43,243 nucleotides of DNA, taken from positions 1-43,243 of the forward strand of contig DVMJ01000077.1 in NCBI GenBank assembly GCA_018715065.1, in the 5' to 3' direction. Every line of letters starts with the position of its first letter. The first letter of the stretch is position 1. This DNA is from Fimiplasma intestinipullorum (lineage in GTDB: Bacteria; Bacillota_I; Bacilli_A; Erysipelotrichales; Coprobacillaceae). A model generated the notes under the pieces. The model saw only the letters and a list, made by a program, of their open reading frames with translations, had not been told where the DNA came from and ran no database searches. This document shows, piece after piece, positions 33,337-42,017 of this stretch. The position numbers and the translations under genes were made by a program.

Positions 33337-34948
33337 AAGATTCCTCCATGGTTAATTCATTAATAAGATGCATGAGATGCTGACGTCCCTGACGCAAAGG
33401 ATGTTGAATGAGCTTGCTATGCCAGGCCTGTCGTTCTTCTGGTGTCGATGCCAGCATAAAATCAAGTGTATTTTTCAAGAGATGCTGACTGGGCTGAAAA
33501 CCGAGATAGTAGAAGCCGTTTTCATTAGAAATAAAGCGATGCGCTTCTTCGCGAGCGTTTTGCGCAATGGATACGGTAGGAACGCCAAGCATAGCGAGTT
33601 CATAAGCCGTGCGTCCCCGCGAAGTAAAGGCCAGATCGGCCTGACTCATGAGTTCGGGCATATTCTCGACATCGTAAACGATACGTAAGTGATCAGATTG
33701 TTTTGTCAGCAGCTGTTTGACATGCTGCTTGGCACGGCCCAGAACGACGGTAAACTGGTATTTTTGATACGTTGGATCCTGAATCAGTTCAAGCAGCTGA
33801 TCGGTATAGTTTTGCGGATCGGCTCCTCCAAAAGCAATCAGGATAGATTTGACTTCAGGGGCGATCGTGATGGGTTGATAAAGCAGGAAGAGCTTTGGGG
33901 CGAGATAATAAGCAGGGCCGGTGCGTACATGGGCCAGTCGGGAGTTCTCGTACAGCGCATTGATCACGAGATCGGCAGCCAGGATCCCCTCGCCGTCATC
34001 TTCAAAGTTAATGATCTTGGTCTGGGGCATGAGGGCTCTTAAACCGAGCATATAATCGATCGATGTATCCAAAATATCATTGATCCATAGATCATAATGG
34101 GTCTTTTGGATATGTTCATATAAATCTGAGAGTCCATGAACACCAATGAGGTGATGAGTCGTCGAACCAAAGATATCTGGTGAAGTCTGTAAAGTATCGT
34201 AATAAATATCAGGCTTACTGTTCATTTCATCAGCGAGTTCCAAGGCACGATAGATATGCCCCAGGCCCCGCTGGTGATTTCCATTGACATAGAAAGCGAC
34301 TTTGGGATCGTGCATCATCAGTCTGGCGAGCTGTAGATCCGCAAAGGTATCAATATCCAGCGCTTCCTGACTAGATAGTGCATAAACACCTACTTTTGGA
34401 CCTAGACGTGAGTCTTGCGTAATATACTTTCGTTTTGTAATAAGAAAAGCACCCGTTTCTTTATACCAGGCCGGTAGATACTGACGATTCAGGCGTTTTT
34501 CATATGCCGGAACAAGCTTTCCTACATCCGTTTTTTGCCAGGCCAGATGGGGATCGTTCACGACAGAGATCATCGTATCCCAGTCTTCGTTAAGCATTTT
34601 CTCAATCGCCCCATCCAGACTTTGAACAGTGAGGGTCGGGCTGGTAGGCTGCATGGTGACAATGATTTCTGCCTGGGTGTAAGCCAGGGCATGGGCGATC
34701 ACCGCATCCAGGGTAGTGTCGTTTTGACAGAGTGATTTCGGTCGTTCAATAAAGTGAATCTGCCGCTGTTTAGCGATGATGTTCATCGCCGCTGAATCGC
34801 TGGAAAGATAGACTTCCTGAATATAGTGACTGTTTAAGGCATGATCAATGGCATAGTCGATCATAGGGCGACCCTGAATCAGTCGCAAATTCTTATTAGG
34901 GATCCCGACCGAACCGGCTCTGGCCGGGATGATGGCAGCAATCTTCAT
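33311..34948 (-). CDS. Fusion: CMP-nonulosonate cytidylyltransferase + PseG-like UDP-sugar hydrolase
   Basis: Protein of 545 residues with two enzyme domains. Residues 1 to about 215 are a NeuA/PseF-type cytidylyltransferase: IIPARAGSVGIPNKN (6-20), TMQPTSP (98-104) and DIDTFADL near the end. From about 216 it is PseG-like: FYVNGNHQRGLGHIYR (H231 as the likely catalytic base), NFEDDGEG, LIAFGGADPQN and SRGRTAYELAMLG. In pseudaminate synthesis PseG removes UDP to yield the sugar for the NeuB-type synthase, and the cytidylyltransferase activates the product. One protein thus covers the steps either side of the adjacent synthase. GAGGAGG precedes the ATG. It overlaps both neighbours (4 and 26 bp). 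Confidence 0.88.
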   Translation of the reverse strand: MKIAAIIPARAGSVGIPNKNLRLIQGRPMIDYAIDHALNSHYIQEVYLSSDSAAMNIIAKQRQIHFIERPKSLCQNDTTLDAVIAHALAYTQAEIIVTMQPTSPTLTVQSLDGAIEKMLNEDWDTMISVVNDPHLAWQKTDVGKLVPAYEKRLNRQYLPAWYKETGAFLITKRKYITQDSRLGPKVGVYALSSQEALDIDTFADLQLARLMMHDPKVAFYVNGNHQRGLGHIYRALELADEMNSKPDIYYDTLQTSPDIFGSTTHHLIGVHGLSDLYEHIQKTHYDLWINDILDTSIDYMLGLRALMPQTKIINFEDDGEGILAADLVINALYENSRLAHVRTGPAYYLAPKLFLLYQPITIAPEVKSILIAFGGADPQNYTDQLLELIQDPTYQKYQFTVVLGRAKQHVKQLLTKQSDHLRIVYDVENMPELMSQADLAFTSRGRTAYELAMLGVPTVSIAQNAREEAHRFISNENGFYYLGFQPSQHLLKNTLDFMLASTPEERQAWHSKLIQHPLRQGRQHLMHLINELTMEESYANTLSHR

Positions 34949-36252
34949 GTGTGCTCCTCCTCTATAATAATCTGAATTTTTTGACAGAGTGCGTCGATGA
35001 TGGCTGGATCAAGCAGATCATCATGTGTTTGTAATAAGCGTGTCCATCGCCCATCCTGTTTGGTTTGAAAATAAGATTTGAATAGCGGCAGCTTTGCAAG
35101 TAAACGCAGGGTATCTTTCCCATAAGCCTTTAGCTGAAGCTGCAGGATGTTTTTTCTGGATACCGTCTGATGTACTTGATTATGATGTGTTTCTATCCAA
35201 TGGATCAGCAGTTCATAAGCGGGCTGATCCTGTAAATAGTAATGCTGTGCAAAAAGAGCCGGATCGACCGGTTTTCCACCTGTGTGCATCAGCCATGTGA
35301 AGTCCTCTTCATTGCGGATCATATTGGGGAAATGACGATAGAAGGAATAATCCAGTGTATCGGGCAAAGGGGTCGTTCGAAAGAGATAGAAAGGGATCTT
35401 CGCCAGGCTGCATTCGATGCCGCTAGTGGAATGAAAGGAGAGGCAGCATTGGCTAGCCAGGATCCAATCGCCTAGCGTATTCGCATAGATGACTTTAAAC
35501 TGATGCGGAAATTGCCGGGTCAGTTTTTTGAGCTCGCTATTTTCATTTTCCCGCATCGCATAGGCAGGATGCGGGCGATAAATAAAGATCTTGTCCTGAT
35601 TGGTAGCGAGATATTGTCGTACCATGGTGAGAAATTGCGTTAAGTTTTGTTTGGCAATATGACTTTTCGTATCAATATCCTGATCAATCCGCCGGGCATT
35701 ATCACGCTCTGATGGACGCATGAGATGATAGGCATTGGCGATAAATAAGACCCAATCCCTTTTGGCATCCAATTCGAAACGTTCTGCCAGTATGGTTCTA
35801 TTTTGACTGAGCCCAGTCAGCGGGGGACGATAAAAATCCAGTCTGAGATTGCCGGCAGGAATGATATGTGACGGATCGACACCGCTTGTGAGCAGGCCTT
35901 CTGTAAAGCGTGTGCCCCAGGAAAGATGGTATATCTTTCTGGATCGACCTTGGGGGAGGGTAGTATTATGACTGTCGTTTCCGGAATACTGTTCATGATG
36001 TAGATTGATGATTTGGATATTTGGAGAATGATGGTAAAAACATTCCCAGAAGTCCATATCGTGATCGTGATAGGCCCAGGGAATCAGCAGATAATCTGCC
36101 TGATAACGGGTCGGCAGTTTTTCCTTGTTCGGATAGATGCCATCAATGGCAACCAGGTAACCGCGTTGTTGCAAGGCCACCTTCAAGAGACAGGCACTTT
36201 CCAGTTCCCGTGCGACATGTTCTATAACAATTAAAACATCTACCTTTTGCAT
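34945..36252 (-). CDS. Surface carbohydrate biosynthesis protein (GT-B-like)
   Basis: Soluble protein of 435 residues. It resembles the loosely defined surface carbohydrate biosynthesis proteins found beside nonulosonic-acid genes, which have a GT-B or glycerophosphotransferase-like fold. Visible features are the start VDVLIVIEHVARELESACLL, a central FIYRPHPAYAMREN (the RPHP segment is shared with several capsule and teichoic-acid transferases) and the donor-site-like SFHSTSGIECSLAKIPFYLF. It could be the nonulosonic acid transferase of this cluster, but that is inference. AAAGGAGG precedes the ATG. It overlaps the fusion gene by 4 bp. Confidence 0.65.
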   Translation of the reverse strand: MQKVDVLIVIEHVARELESACLLKVALQQRGYLVAIDGIYPNKEKLPTRYQADYLLIPWAYHDHDMDFWECFYHHSPNIQIINLHHEQYSGNDSHNTTLPQGRSRKIYHLSWGTRFTEGLLTSGVDPSHIIPAGNLRLDFYRPPLTGLSQNRTILAERFELDAKRDWVLFIANAYHLMRPSERDNARRIDQDIDTKSHIAKQNLTQFLTMVRQYLATNQDKIFIYRPHPAYAMRENENSELKKLTRQFPHQFKVIYANTLGDWILASQCCLSFHSTSGIECSLAKIPFYLFRTTPLPDTLDYSFYRHFPNMIRNEEDFTWLMHTGGKPVDPALFAQHYYLQDQPAYELLIHWIETHHNQVHQTVSRKNILQLQLKAYGKDTLRLLAKLPLFKSYFQTKQDGRWTRLLQTHDDLLDPAIIDALCQKIQIIIEEEHT

Positions 36253-36253
36253 T

Positions 36254-37309
36254 TTAGAGAACCTCCTTTGAGCCAGTGATCGAGCGGACGACTAAAACTG
36301 TTAACAAAAGTTCAATACCGTAGAAAATGGAAGGACCCAAAAAAATCTGATACATGACAAGCCAGGCAAGAAAGGGGAATTTCTGATTCAGCTTTCCTTT
36401 AAAAGGGGCAAGAAAAGCAATGCCATAGAAGATGGCGGTCAAAAGGCCGAATTTGACATGGAGCACCAGCAATGTATGATGGGGATAAAGCGTTTTGCCG
36501 GCGAATGCCTTCAGACCGGCAAAGCTGCCTTCAGGTAACCCTAAAAAGAAGGTAACGGGATTGATGGATTCCAGTCCCATGATAGCTACCTGGCTGCGCA
36601 GATCATTGGAGGCATCCAGAAGCGATGTGAAGCGTGACAACCCCTGCTGGTATTGATACGTGTAATCGATTTGATTGAACAGATAGCGATAAAGATAGAA
36701 AATCAGGCCACTTAATAGCTGAAAAGGCCAATAAAAGAGTGGGGCAAAATAATCAGCCAGCGATCGTTGATGGCTTAATAAGCGTAGTCCTTCAAACAGG
36801 AAAAACACTAGAAGTGATAATAAAAAGAGTCTGGAATAGGTCAGAATGCCCAACAGAAACAATAGCCAGCAACGGCGCTTTCCCTGATAGTAAGCCTGGA
36901 TTGCCAGAAACCCGATGAAATAACCGGTGTAGTTTCTATCCGGGATGGTACTATTTATGGTTAATGGCAGGTCGAATGACAGGATGGTCTGGCCGAGTGT
37001 CATCAGTATAAACAGCCAGCTGATGACCTTAAAAACATCCTCCAGATTACGGGGCAGTACTTCTAGCCAATTTTGATAGATGACAAACAGTAATCCTAAA
37101 TAGAGATAATCCAGACCGATTTCCTGGTAGAAAAGCAGTTTGGCTAAAAAGAGGATGAACAGCAGCAGGCTCAAGAAGGGGATGTGTGGATCTTTCATGA
37201 GATAGAGAAAGGCACTTAAGCTAAAGGCATAGCGAAGCAAGGTAAAAATCAGAAAATTATCCTGAAATCCCATGGGAATGACGTAGATCATCACCAGCAG
37301 GAAGCCCAT
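36254..37309 (-). CDS. Wzy-like polysaccharide polymerase (block E)
   Basis: Membrane protein of 351 residues with about ten hydrophobic segments. A loop in the C-terminal half is polar (SRFTSLLDASNDLRSQVAIMGLESINPVTFFLGLP split over two strands) and carries the region just before KTLYPHHTLLVLHVKFG, a layout often seen in Wzy proteins with an LPHN-like motif. It would polymerise exported repeat units. The ATG at 37309, 8 nt after the GT2 stop, is chosen; a longer frame to 37420 overlaps the GT2 gene heavily. The ribosome site is weak. Sequence conservation is low, so the call is by topology and context. Confidence 0.75.
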   Translation of the reverse strand: MGFLLVMIYVIPMGFQDNFLIFTLLRYAFSLSAFLYLMKDPHIPFLSLLLFILFLAKLLFYQEIGLDYLYLGLLFVIYQNWLEVLPRNLEDVFKVISWLFILMTLGQTILSFDLPLTINSTIPDRNYTGYFIGFLAIQAYYQGKRRCWLLFLLGILTYSRLFLLSLLVFFLFEGLRLLSHQRSLADYFAPLFYWPFQLLSGLIFYLYRYLFNQIDYTYQYQQGLSRFTSLLDASNDLRSQVAIMGLESINPVTFFLGLPEGSFAGLKAFAGKTLYPHHTLLVLHVKFGLLTAIFYGIAFLAPFKGKLNQKFPFLAWLVMYQIFLGPSIFYGIELLLTVLVVRSITGSKEVL

Positions 37310-37316
37310 GCAGCTT

Positions 37317-38147
37317 CTAGTCAGTGATTGTGTTTTTGCCTTGGTTTTGACGTAAGAAGTGGGTATACACATGTTTACGAAAAGAAGATGGCATGATCCG
37401 GACGGCTGAACGCAGGGCAACGTTCATAGACATTTCCAGCGGGCTTGTCATTCCGAGATTCAATAGTTTTTTTTGCAGCGCATAGTCATATTTTAGATAC
37501 TTCCAGCCGCCTCGCCTTTCAAACATGCCATTGCCTACACGCACGTCGCATAAACACTCCGCGAGATTGGTGACCTGCGGGTGAGAAGACAGTACCCTTA
37601 TCCAGAGCTCATAATCTTCATTGAAGTAAAAGGACTGATAATTGCCGGCCTGCATGATGGCACTTTTTTTAAACATGACCGTGACATGATTGAAGGGATT
37701 CCGCCTTTTGATAAAATTGAAAATATCCTTGGTTTCGATGGGAACCTTTTTGATCAAACCCAGATCCCCTGGCTCTTCAATGAATTCTTCGATATACCCT
37801 CCGCACAACACGCATTCAGGCTGTTGTGCAAAGACGGCTAGCTGCTTGGCGATGCGCTGTGGGCGCGAAAGGTCATCCGAATCCATGCGGGCAACCAGTT
37901 CGTGTTTGCAGGAAGCAAGTCCAATACCAAGCGCTGGACCTAGACCCACATTTCGAGCGAGAGAGATCAGATGTAGATGATCATGATAGATTTGCAGGAC
38001 CTCTTCCAGACATGCCGGTAAAGGGCCATCTTTAACGATGACGAAGTCATCCGTGGGGATGGTCTGCGCCAGCATGCTTTCAATACTGGCTTTAAGAAAC
38101 TGTGGATTTTCTTTGGCATAGACAGCCATTAAGACAGAATAATTCAT
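37317..38147 (-). CDS. Family 2 glycosyltransferase (block E)
   Basis: Protein of 276 residues with GT-A motifs SVLMAVYAKENPQFL, IVKDGPLP, SLARNVGLGPALGIGL and the metal site RMDSDDLSRP, followed by FNEDYELWIR, the usual catalytic-base region. This matches the AmsE/WfgS-like subset of GT2 enzymes acting second after the priming transferase. GGAGGG is 6 nt upstream of the ATG at 38147. It overlaps the priming transferase gene by ATGA. Confidence 0.93.
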   Translation of the reverse strand: MNYSVLMAVYAKENPQFLKASIESMLAQTIPTDDFVIVKDGPLPACLEEVLQIYHDHLHLISLARNVGLGPALGIGLASCKHELVARMDSDDLSRPQRIAKQLAVFAQQPECVLCGGYIEEFIEEPGDLGLIKKVPIETKDIFNFIKRRNPFNHVTVMFKKSAIMQAGNYQSFYFNEDYELWIRVLSSHPQVTNLAECLCDVRVGNGMFERRGGWKYLKYDYALQKKLLNLGMTSPLEMSMNVALRSAVRIMPSSFRKHVYTHFLRQNQGKNTITD

Positions 38148-38845
38148 CGTGCACCCTCCCTGGTCAAGATGGTTAAGATCGTCCATCCGATGATTTTTAG
38201 ATCCAGCTTCCAGCTGCGTCTTTGAATATAGTCACAATCGATCTGCCATTTTTTTTCAGGCGCAATATCGTACCCTCCATTGACCTGCGCCAGTCCGGTC
38301 AGGCCGGGTTTTACGAGAAGTCGGGTCACAAAGCCGGGATGCTGTTGTTCAAATTGACGGGTCAGTAAAGGCACTTCCGGACGAGGTCCGACTAGACTCA
38401 TGTGACCTGCTAAGATATCATAGAGCTGAGGGAGTTCATCAAGACGGACCTTGCGAATGAAGCGACCGATGCGCGTGATGCGGGGATCATTTTTTTCGGC
38501 CCATTTCTGTCCGTTGGCTTCTGCATCTTTTTTCATAGAACGCATTTTGTGTACGACAAACAGTTTTCCATTCTGTCCGACCCGCACCTGTGAAAAGATC
38601 GGTGAACCGGGTGATTCCAGGACAATGAGAATGGCAAGGAGCATGATCAAGAGTACAGAGGGCACTAGCAGGATCAGACAGACAAAGATATCGAAAAGCC
38701 GTTTATACGTTTCATATCGAGGCTTTGGATCAAAAGGAAAAGACTGCTGATGACGTTTCAGTTCTTTTTTGAAATAATGTTCATCCGCATATAGATCGCC
38801 AATCACTCGTTCACTTGGTTTATCCAAATAAATCCCTTCTTTCAC
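38144..38845 (-). CDS. Undecaprenyl-phosphate sugar phosphotransferase (priming enzyme)
   Basis: Protein of 233 residues, the short PglC/WcaJ-C-type polyprenyl-phosphate sugar-1-phosphate transferase. One hydrophobic hairpin (IFVCLILLVPSVLLIMLLAI) follows YETYKRLFD, then FSQVRVGQNGKLF, KMRSM, the catalytic-region RKVRLDELPQL, SLVGPRPE and KPGLTGLAQVNG. It starts repeat-unit assembly by loading the first sugar phosphate onto the lipid. It lacks the N-terminal TM and CoA-binding-like domains of long WcaJ/CpsE enzymes. The start is GTG with a weak ribosome site. First gene of block E; I could not fix its promoter. Confidence 0.95.
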   Translation of the reverse strand: MKEGIYLDKPSERVIGDLYADEHYFKKELKRHQQSFPFDPKPRYETYKRLFDIFVCLILLVPSVLLIMLLAILIVLESPGSPIFSQVRVGQNGKLFVVHKMRSMKKDAEANGQKWAEKNDPRITRIGRFIRKVRLDELPQLYDILAGHMSLVGPRPEVPLLTRQFEQQHPGFVTRLLVKPGLTGLAQVNGGYDIAPEKKWQIDCDYIQRRSWKLDLKIIGWTILTILTREGAR

Positions 38846-38928
38846 TCTCTATGTAGCATGTCCAGTTTGATACTAAACATGCATACCAATAATTAACATT
38901 CTTATTGCTCTTTTTGTCACATTTTCTT

Positions 38929-38957
38929 TAGACATGTAAAAATGAATGTGATATGAT
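38929..38957 (+). promoter_or_regulatory. Promoter of the zinc-ribbon gene
   Basis: TAGACA (38929-38934), 17-nt spacer, TATGAT (38952-38957) with extended TG. It lies 28 nt upstream of the start, in the region shared with the divergent block E. Confidence 0.65.
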
Positions 38958-38984
38958 TATGTTATAAGAAAGAGGGGATAAAAT

Positions 38985-39602
38985 ATGTATTGTTCAAAAT
39001 GTGGTTCTAAGATTCCTGATGGAGCTAACTATTGTCCAAATTGTCAGGCACCGGTCAATGGTGGTAACGCAAATGAAATGAAAGACAGGTTCATGGGGAA
39101 GTCTAGTGAATTTGGTCAGAACGTGAAAAACATGTCTTCACAGGTCATGAGCGATATCAATAGCGGCGGTATCCAGCGTGCCTTTGAACGCGGGGAAGCC
39201 GATATGATCACATTGATCTGTGCAGTTGTCGGACTGATGTCTGCCTTCCTGCCAGCTTTAAGCTTCAGAATGAGCGGTGTTTCAGTTTCCATCGGATTCT
39301 TCTCATTACGCAAGATCTTTGATTTAGGTGATATGGGATTTGAATCCTTTGCGGTATTGTTGATTGCTATTCTGGTGATCTTAGCAGGACTCCTGGGCAT
39401 TGTGAGTGCTTGTACTAAAAACAAGTTTCTGGCACGCATCGTAGGAATTGTCTTTGCGGTCATTGGCGTGATTGGTTTCTTTGTTATCAATTCTCAATTG
39501 GGTGAAATTGATATGGGATCCGTTGGTGTTGGATGGGCTATCTATGTGATGGTTCTTGCCGGTATCGCCATGATTGTTTCGACATATATCGAAAAGAAAT
39601 AA
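38985..39602 (+). CDS. Zinc-ribbon membrane protein of unknown function
   Basis: Protein of 205 residues. It begins with a double-CxxC zinc ribbon (YCSKCGSKIPDGANYCPNCQ), then a polar linker to about residue 70 and four hydrophobic segments to the C-terminus (ICAVVGLMSAFLPAL; FAVLLIAILVILAGLLG; ARIVGIVFAVIGVIGFFV; GWAIYVMVLAGIAMIV). Such proteins are common in Bacillota and mostly unstudied. The ribbon would face the cytoplasm. GAGGGG precedes the ATG. It is monocistronic between the glycan island and the LytTR gene, and nothing links it to either. Confidence 0.82.
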   Translation: MYCSKCGSKIPDGANYCPNCQAPVNGGNANEMKDRFMGKSSEFGQNVKNMSSQVMSDINSGGIQRAFERGEADMITLICAVVGLMSAFLPALSFRMSGVSVSIGFFSLRKIFDLGDMGFESFAVLLIAILVILAGLLGIVSACTKNKFLARIVGIVFAVIGVIGFFVINSQLGEIDMGSVGVGWAIYVMVLAGIAMIVSTYIEKK

Positions 39603-39606
39603 AAAT

Positions 39607-39652
39607 AAAACAGCCATGATTGAAAAACCTCAAATCATGACTGTTTTTTTTA
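39607..39652. terminator. Bidirectional terminator between zinc-ribbon and LytTR genes
   Basis: AACAGCCATGATT (39609-39621) pairs with AATCATGACTGTT (39633-39645) with one mismatch, and eight T follow. The A run 39601-39610 gives U on the minus strand for the convergent LytTR gene. Confidence 0.82.
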
Positions 39653-40357
39653 TTAATTTGGCATATCGCAGAAAAAGAGAAACGAAGCATGAACCTCTTT
39701 GAAGCGACGTGTCGCTAACTTCAGACATTCTCCGTTGCGAAGATAAATGTGTTTGTTATTTAAGTTTTTGATATGCATCCAGTTCACGATCACGCCTTTA
39801 TTGATCGGGCACAGGTGGTATGTATTATAGGCTTCTAAAACCTGATAGAGGGGTGCCTGAACGTGAACGATACCCTGGTTTTGCGTATGAATGTCTGTAT
39901 GACGATCATGATGATCGATATAAAGTATGTCTTGCAGTGGGATCCGCTGTATCTTTCCATCAAGGGTCTCAAAGTTCTGAACATAATTATTCAGATATAA
40001 CGAATCCAATACAGAATCGATCGCTCTTTCAAAGCGATCGGCATAATCCTGTTTTAATAAAGTAATGGCATAGATAAGTTGCTTCAATTCGACTTGGTAG
40101 GATAGTTTTTCAGCCAAAAAGAGCATGTGACTGCGATAGGTTTGAAACCACTCCTGAGATATCTGGATATAGTCCAAGTGATCTTCGCAGTCAACAAAAA
40201 TGGCTTCAAAATGTTCATGGTTGTCAAAAGTCGAAGCGTCCTCAAATTCCACAAAATGAGCTTGAACTGAGGCACGTGCAAATCTTGCTTGAATACGCGC
40301 AAGCATATCAAGGCGCTGCGTGGCATCACGCGAAATGATGGCAATGTGGTAGATCAT
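39653..40357 (-). CDS. LytTR-family transcriptional regulator
   Basis: Protein of 234 residues. The N-terminal 110 residues resemble a response-regulator receiver (HIAIISRD at the start, IFVDCED at the phosphoacceptor position) but are poorly conserved. The C-terminal ~95 residues are a LytTR DNA-binding domain: KIQRIPLQDILYIDHHDRHTDIHT, then FYQVLEAYNTYHLCPINKG-like text and VNWMHIKNLNNKHIYLRNGECLKLATRR. LytTR regulators often control surface and secreted products. No sensor kinase is adjacent. The ATG at 40357 follows AAAGGAG by 8 nt. Confidence 0.87.
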   Translation of the reverse strand: MIYHIAIISRDATQRLDMLARIQARFARASVQAHFVEFEDASTFDNHEHFEAIFVDCEDHLDYIQISQEWFQTYRSHMLFLAEKLSYQVELKQLIYAITLLKQDYADRFERAIDSVLDSLYLNNYVQNFETLDGKIQRIPLQDILYIDHHDRHTDIHTQNQGIVHVQAPLYQVLEAYNTYHLCPINKGVIVNWMHIKNLNNKHIYLRNGECLKLATRRFKEVHASFLFFCDMPN

Positions 40358-40383
40358 GTGGGGGGCTCCTTTCATACTTCTTT

Positions 40384-40413
40384 ATCATAAGCAATGAACA
40401 TAGGCAAAAGCAA
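40384..40413 (-). promoter_or_regulatory. Promoter of the LytTR gene
   Basis: On the minus strand: TTGCTT (40413-40408), 18-nt spacer, TATGAT (40389-40384), 27 nt upstream of the start. Confidence 0.55.
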
Positions 40414-40484
40414 GTTTTTTATGGTTTTTCATGGGAGAAAATAACATCTAAGCCGATAGGGTACTGTACTTTCTTTACTGCATC

Positions 40485-40518
40485 AAAAAAGATTTGTAGC
40501 AATCAGCTGCAAATCTTT
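40485..40518 (-). terminator. Intrinsic terminator of the LCP gene
   Basis: AAAGATTTGTAGC (40488-40500) pairs with GCTGCAAATCTTT (40506-40518) with one G-T pair around a 5-nt loop. The A run 40485-40490 gives the U tract on the minus strand, just past the LCP stop. Confidence 0.85.
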
Positions 40519-40529
40519 CTTTCACTCGT

Positions 40530-42017
40530 TTATTCAGTGACTGTAATTCTTTGTCCGCTCTCCATCGCATCGATGTATGTTTTGGCCTGAGTGACTGTGC
40601 TTTGATCAGGAATCATAACATATAAAGGCGTTGATCCATAAGAATAAGTCGATCGGCTAGCACCGCTGCCATCCAGTGAATAAGTTTGAATATCCCAGCT
40701 GGACATATCATTGAGCTGCATTCTGACTAATGACTGAATTTCAGAAGTAGATAAGCTGGTCTGGAAGCTGTCAGAGACTGCACTGAGAATGTTGGTGTAA
40801 TTGGTGATAATGGAAGGAGAGATCATCTTGTTGATGATTCCGGTAATGACAGCCTGCTGGTTCTTACCACGCTGTCTGTCACCGGCTGAGAAGCTGTAAC
40901 GCTCTCTTGAGAAAGCCAATGCTTCTTTTCCGTTCAAGGTATTGCTTCCGGCAGAGAAACTATAGCCTCCAGCAGAGAAAGCATACTCACTATTGACAGT
41001 GATACCGCCTAAAGCATCGACGATCGTTTCTACTGATGAAAAATTGACTCTTGCATAATAATCAATATCAATGCCGATCAAGTCTTCAAGCGTACTCATT
41101 GATTCATTGACACCATAAATGCCGGCATGTGTCAGTTTATCAAGCTGACCATATGAGTGCAGCGTTACATAGTAATCACGTGGAATATTGGTTAAGAGAA
41201 TCTGATGCGTTTGGGGATTAACCGTGACAAGCATATTGACATCAGAACGGGAGACAGTGGAAACAGGACCATAAGTATCAATACCGGTAATATACAAAGT
41301 AAAAGTATCTTTCGTTACATCCATTTCATCAGAGACAGGGGTTGTTTCAACATCCTGCTGACGTTCGATCGAATAGATGACCTTGACCATATGATCGAAC
41401 TCTTCATCGTATTGTTCAGTAATGGCTTCATAAGCTTCATTCATGATCATGGCATCGACTTCACCATCGAGCAGCGCGTCATACATATCCTGGTAACTAT
41501 CGTATTCTCTAGTCGCAATGGTTGTTGAAGTGGCTTCATTGATTTGCTGGACAGCGTAATCCGTATTGTCACGATCACTGATCTTATTGATGGCAAAGGT
41601 ACCATCCTGTACATCTTGAATCGCATTGGCTTCGCTATCGGCCTTAACATAAACCAGAACAGATTGTGTCTGGTAATCGGCCCCTGAGATAGCATTGATT
41701 GCATGGCTCGTTCTCAGGACATAGGTTGAAGCAAAGATCATCAAACAGCTTAATACTAAAGAAACAATACGTCCAAACAGTTTTCGCTTGCTATTTCTTC
41801 TTTTGATCAATTGGCTGGCTAATACCAATGCAAAGAATAGCACAACAACAATCACGATCGGAATCGTATATTTCATTGTCAGCATATTTAAATTTAAGAT
41901 AAGTCCTACTAAGATACATGAGGTAATCAGCTGGAAAGCAAGGATAGCACCACTGATCAGCCGATCTATTTTCTGTTTTTTAGTCAAAGGCTTGATTGTC
42001 TTATTTCTAGACACCAT
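40530..42017 (-). CDS. LytR-CpsA-Psr (LCP) glycopolymer ligase, CpsA-like
   Basis: Protein of 495 residues. A basic cytoplasmic start is followed by three TM segments (about 25-45, 52-70, 83-100). Residues about 115-240 look like a substrate-binding-protein-like accessory domain (QSVLVYVKADSEANAI, VDAMIMNEAYEAI). The LCP catalytic domain follows (about 245-410: YITGIDTYGPV, DVNMLVTVNPQTHQILLTNIPRDYYV, then HAGIYG, DALGGI and LAFSRERY). LCP enzymes move undecaprenyl-linked glycopolymers, such as teichoic acid or capsule, onto peptidoglycan. This architecture matches streptococcal CpsA. AAAGGAG is 6 nt upstream of the ATG. Its role fits the glycan island. Confidence 0.93.
   Translation of the reverse strand: MVSRNKTIKPLTKKQKIDRLISGAILAFQLITSCILVGLILNLNMLTMKYTIPIVIVVVLFFALVLASQLIKRRNSKRKLFGRIVSLVLSCLMIFASTYVLRTSHAINAISGADYQTQSVLVYVKADSEANAIQDVQDGTFAINKISDRDNTDYAVQQINEATSTTIATREYDSYQDMYDALLDGEVDAMIMNEAYEAITEQYDEEFDHMVKVIYSIERQQDVETTPVSDEMDVTKDTFTLYITGIDTYGPVSTVSRSDVNMLVTVNPQTHQILLTNIPRDYYVTLHSYGQLDKLTHAGIYGVNESMSTLEDLIGIDIDYYARVNFSSVETIVDALGGITVNSEYAFSAGGYSFSAGSNTLNGKEALAFSRERYSFSAGDRQRGKNQQAVITGIINKMISPSIITNYTNILSAVSDSFQTSLSTSEIQSLVRMQLNDMSSWDIQTYSLDGSGASRSTYSYGSTPLYVMIPDQSTVTQAKTYIDAMESGQRITVTE

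Noticed and set aside
37310..37420. Longer N-terminus for the block E Wzy protein
   Set aside because: It would overlap the GT2 gene by over 100 bp, has no ribosome site, and adds a polar non-membrane stretch unlike Wzy starts.
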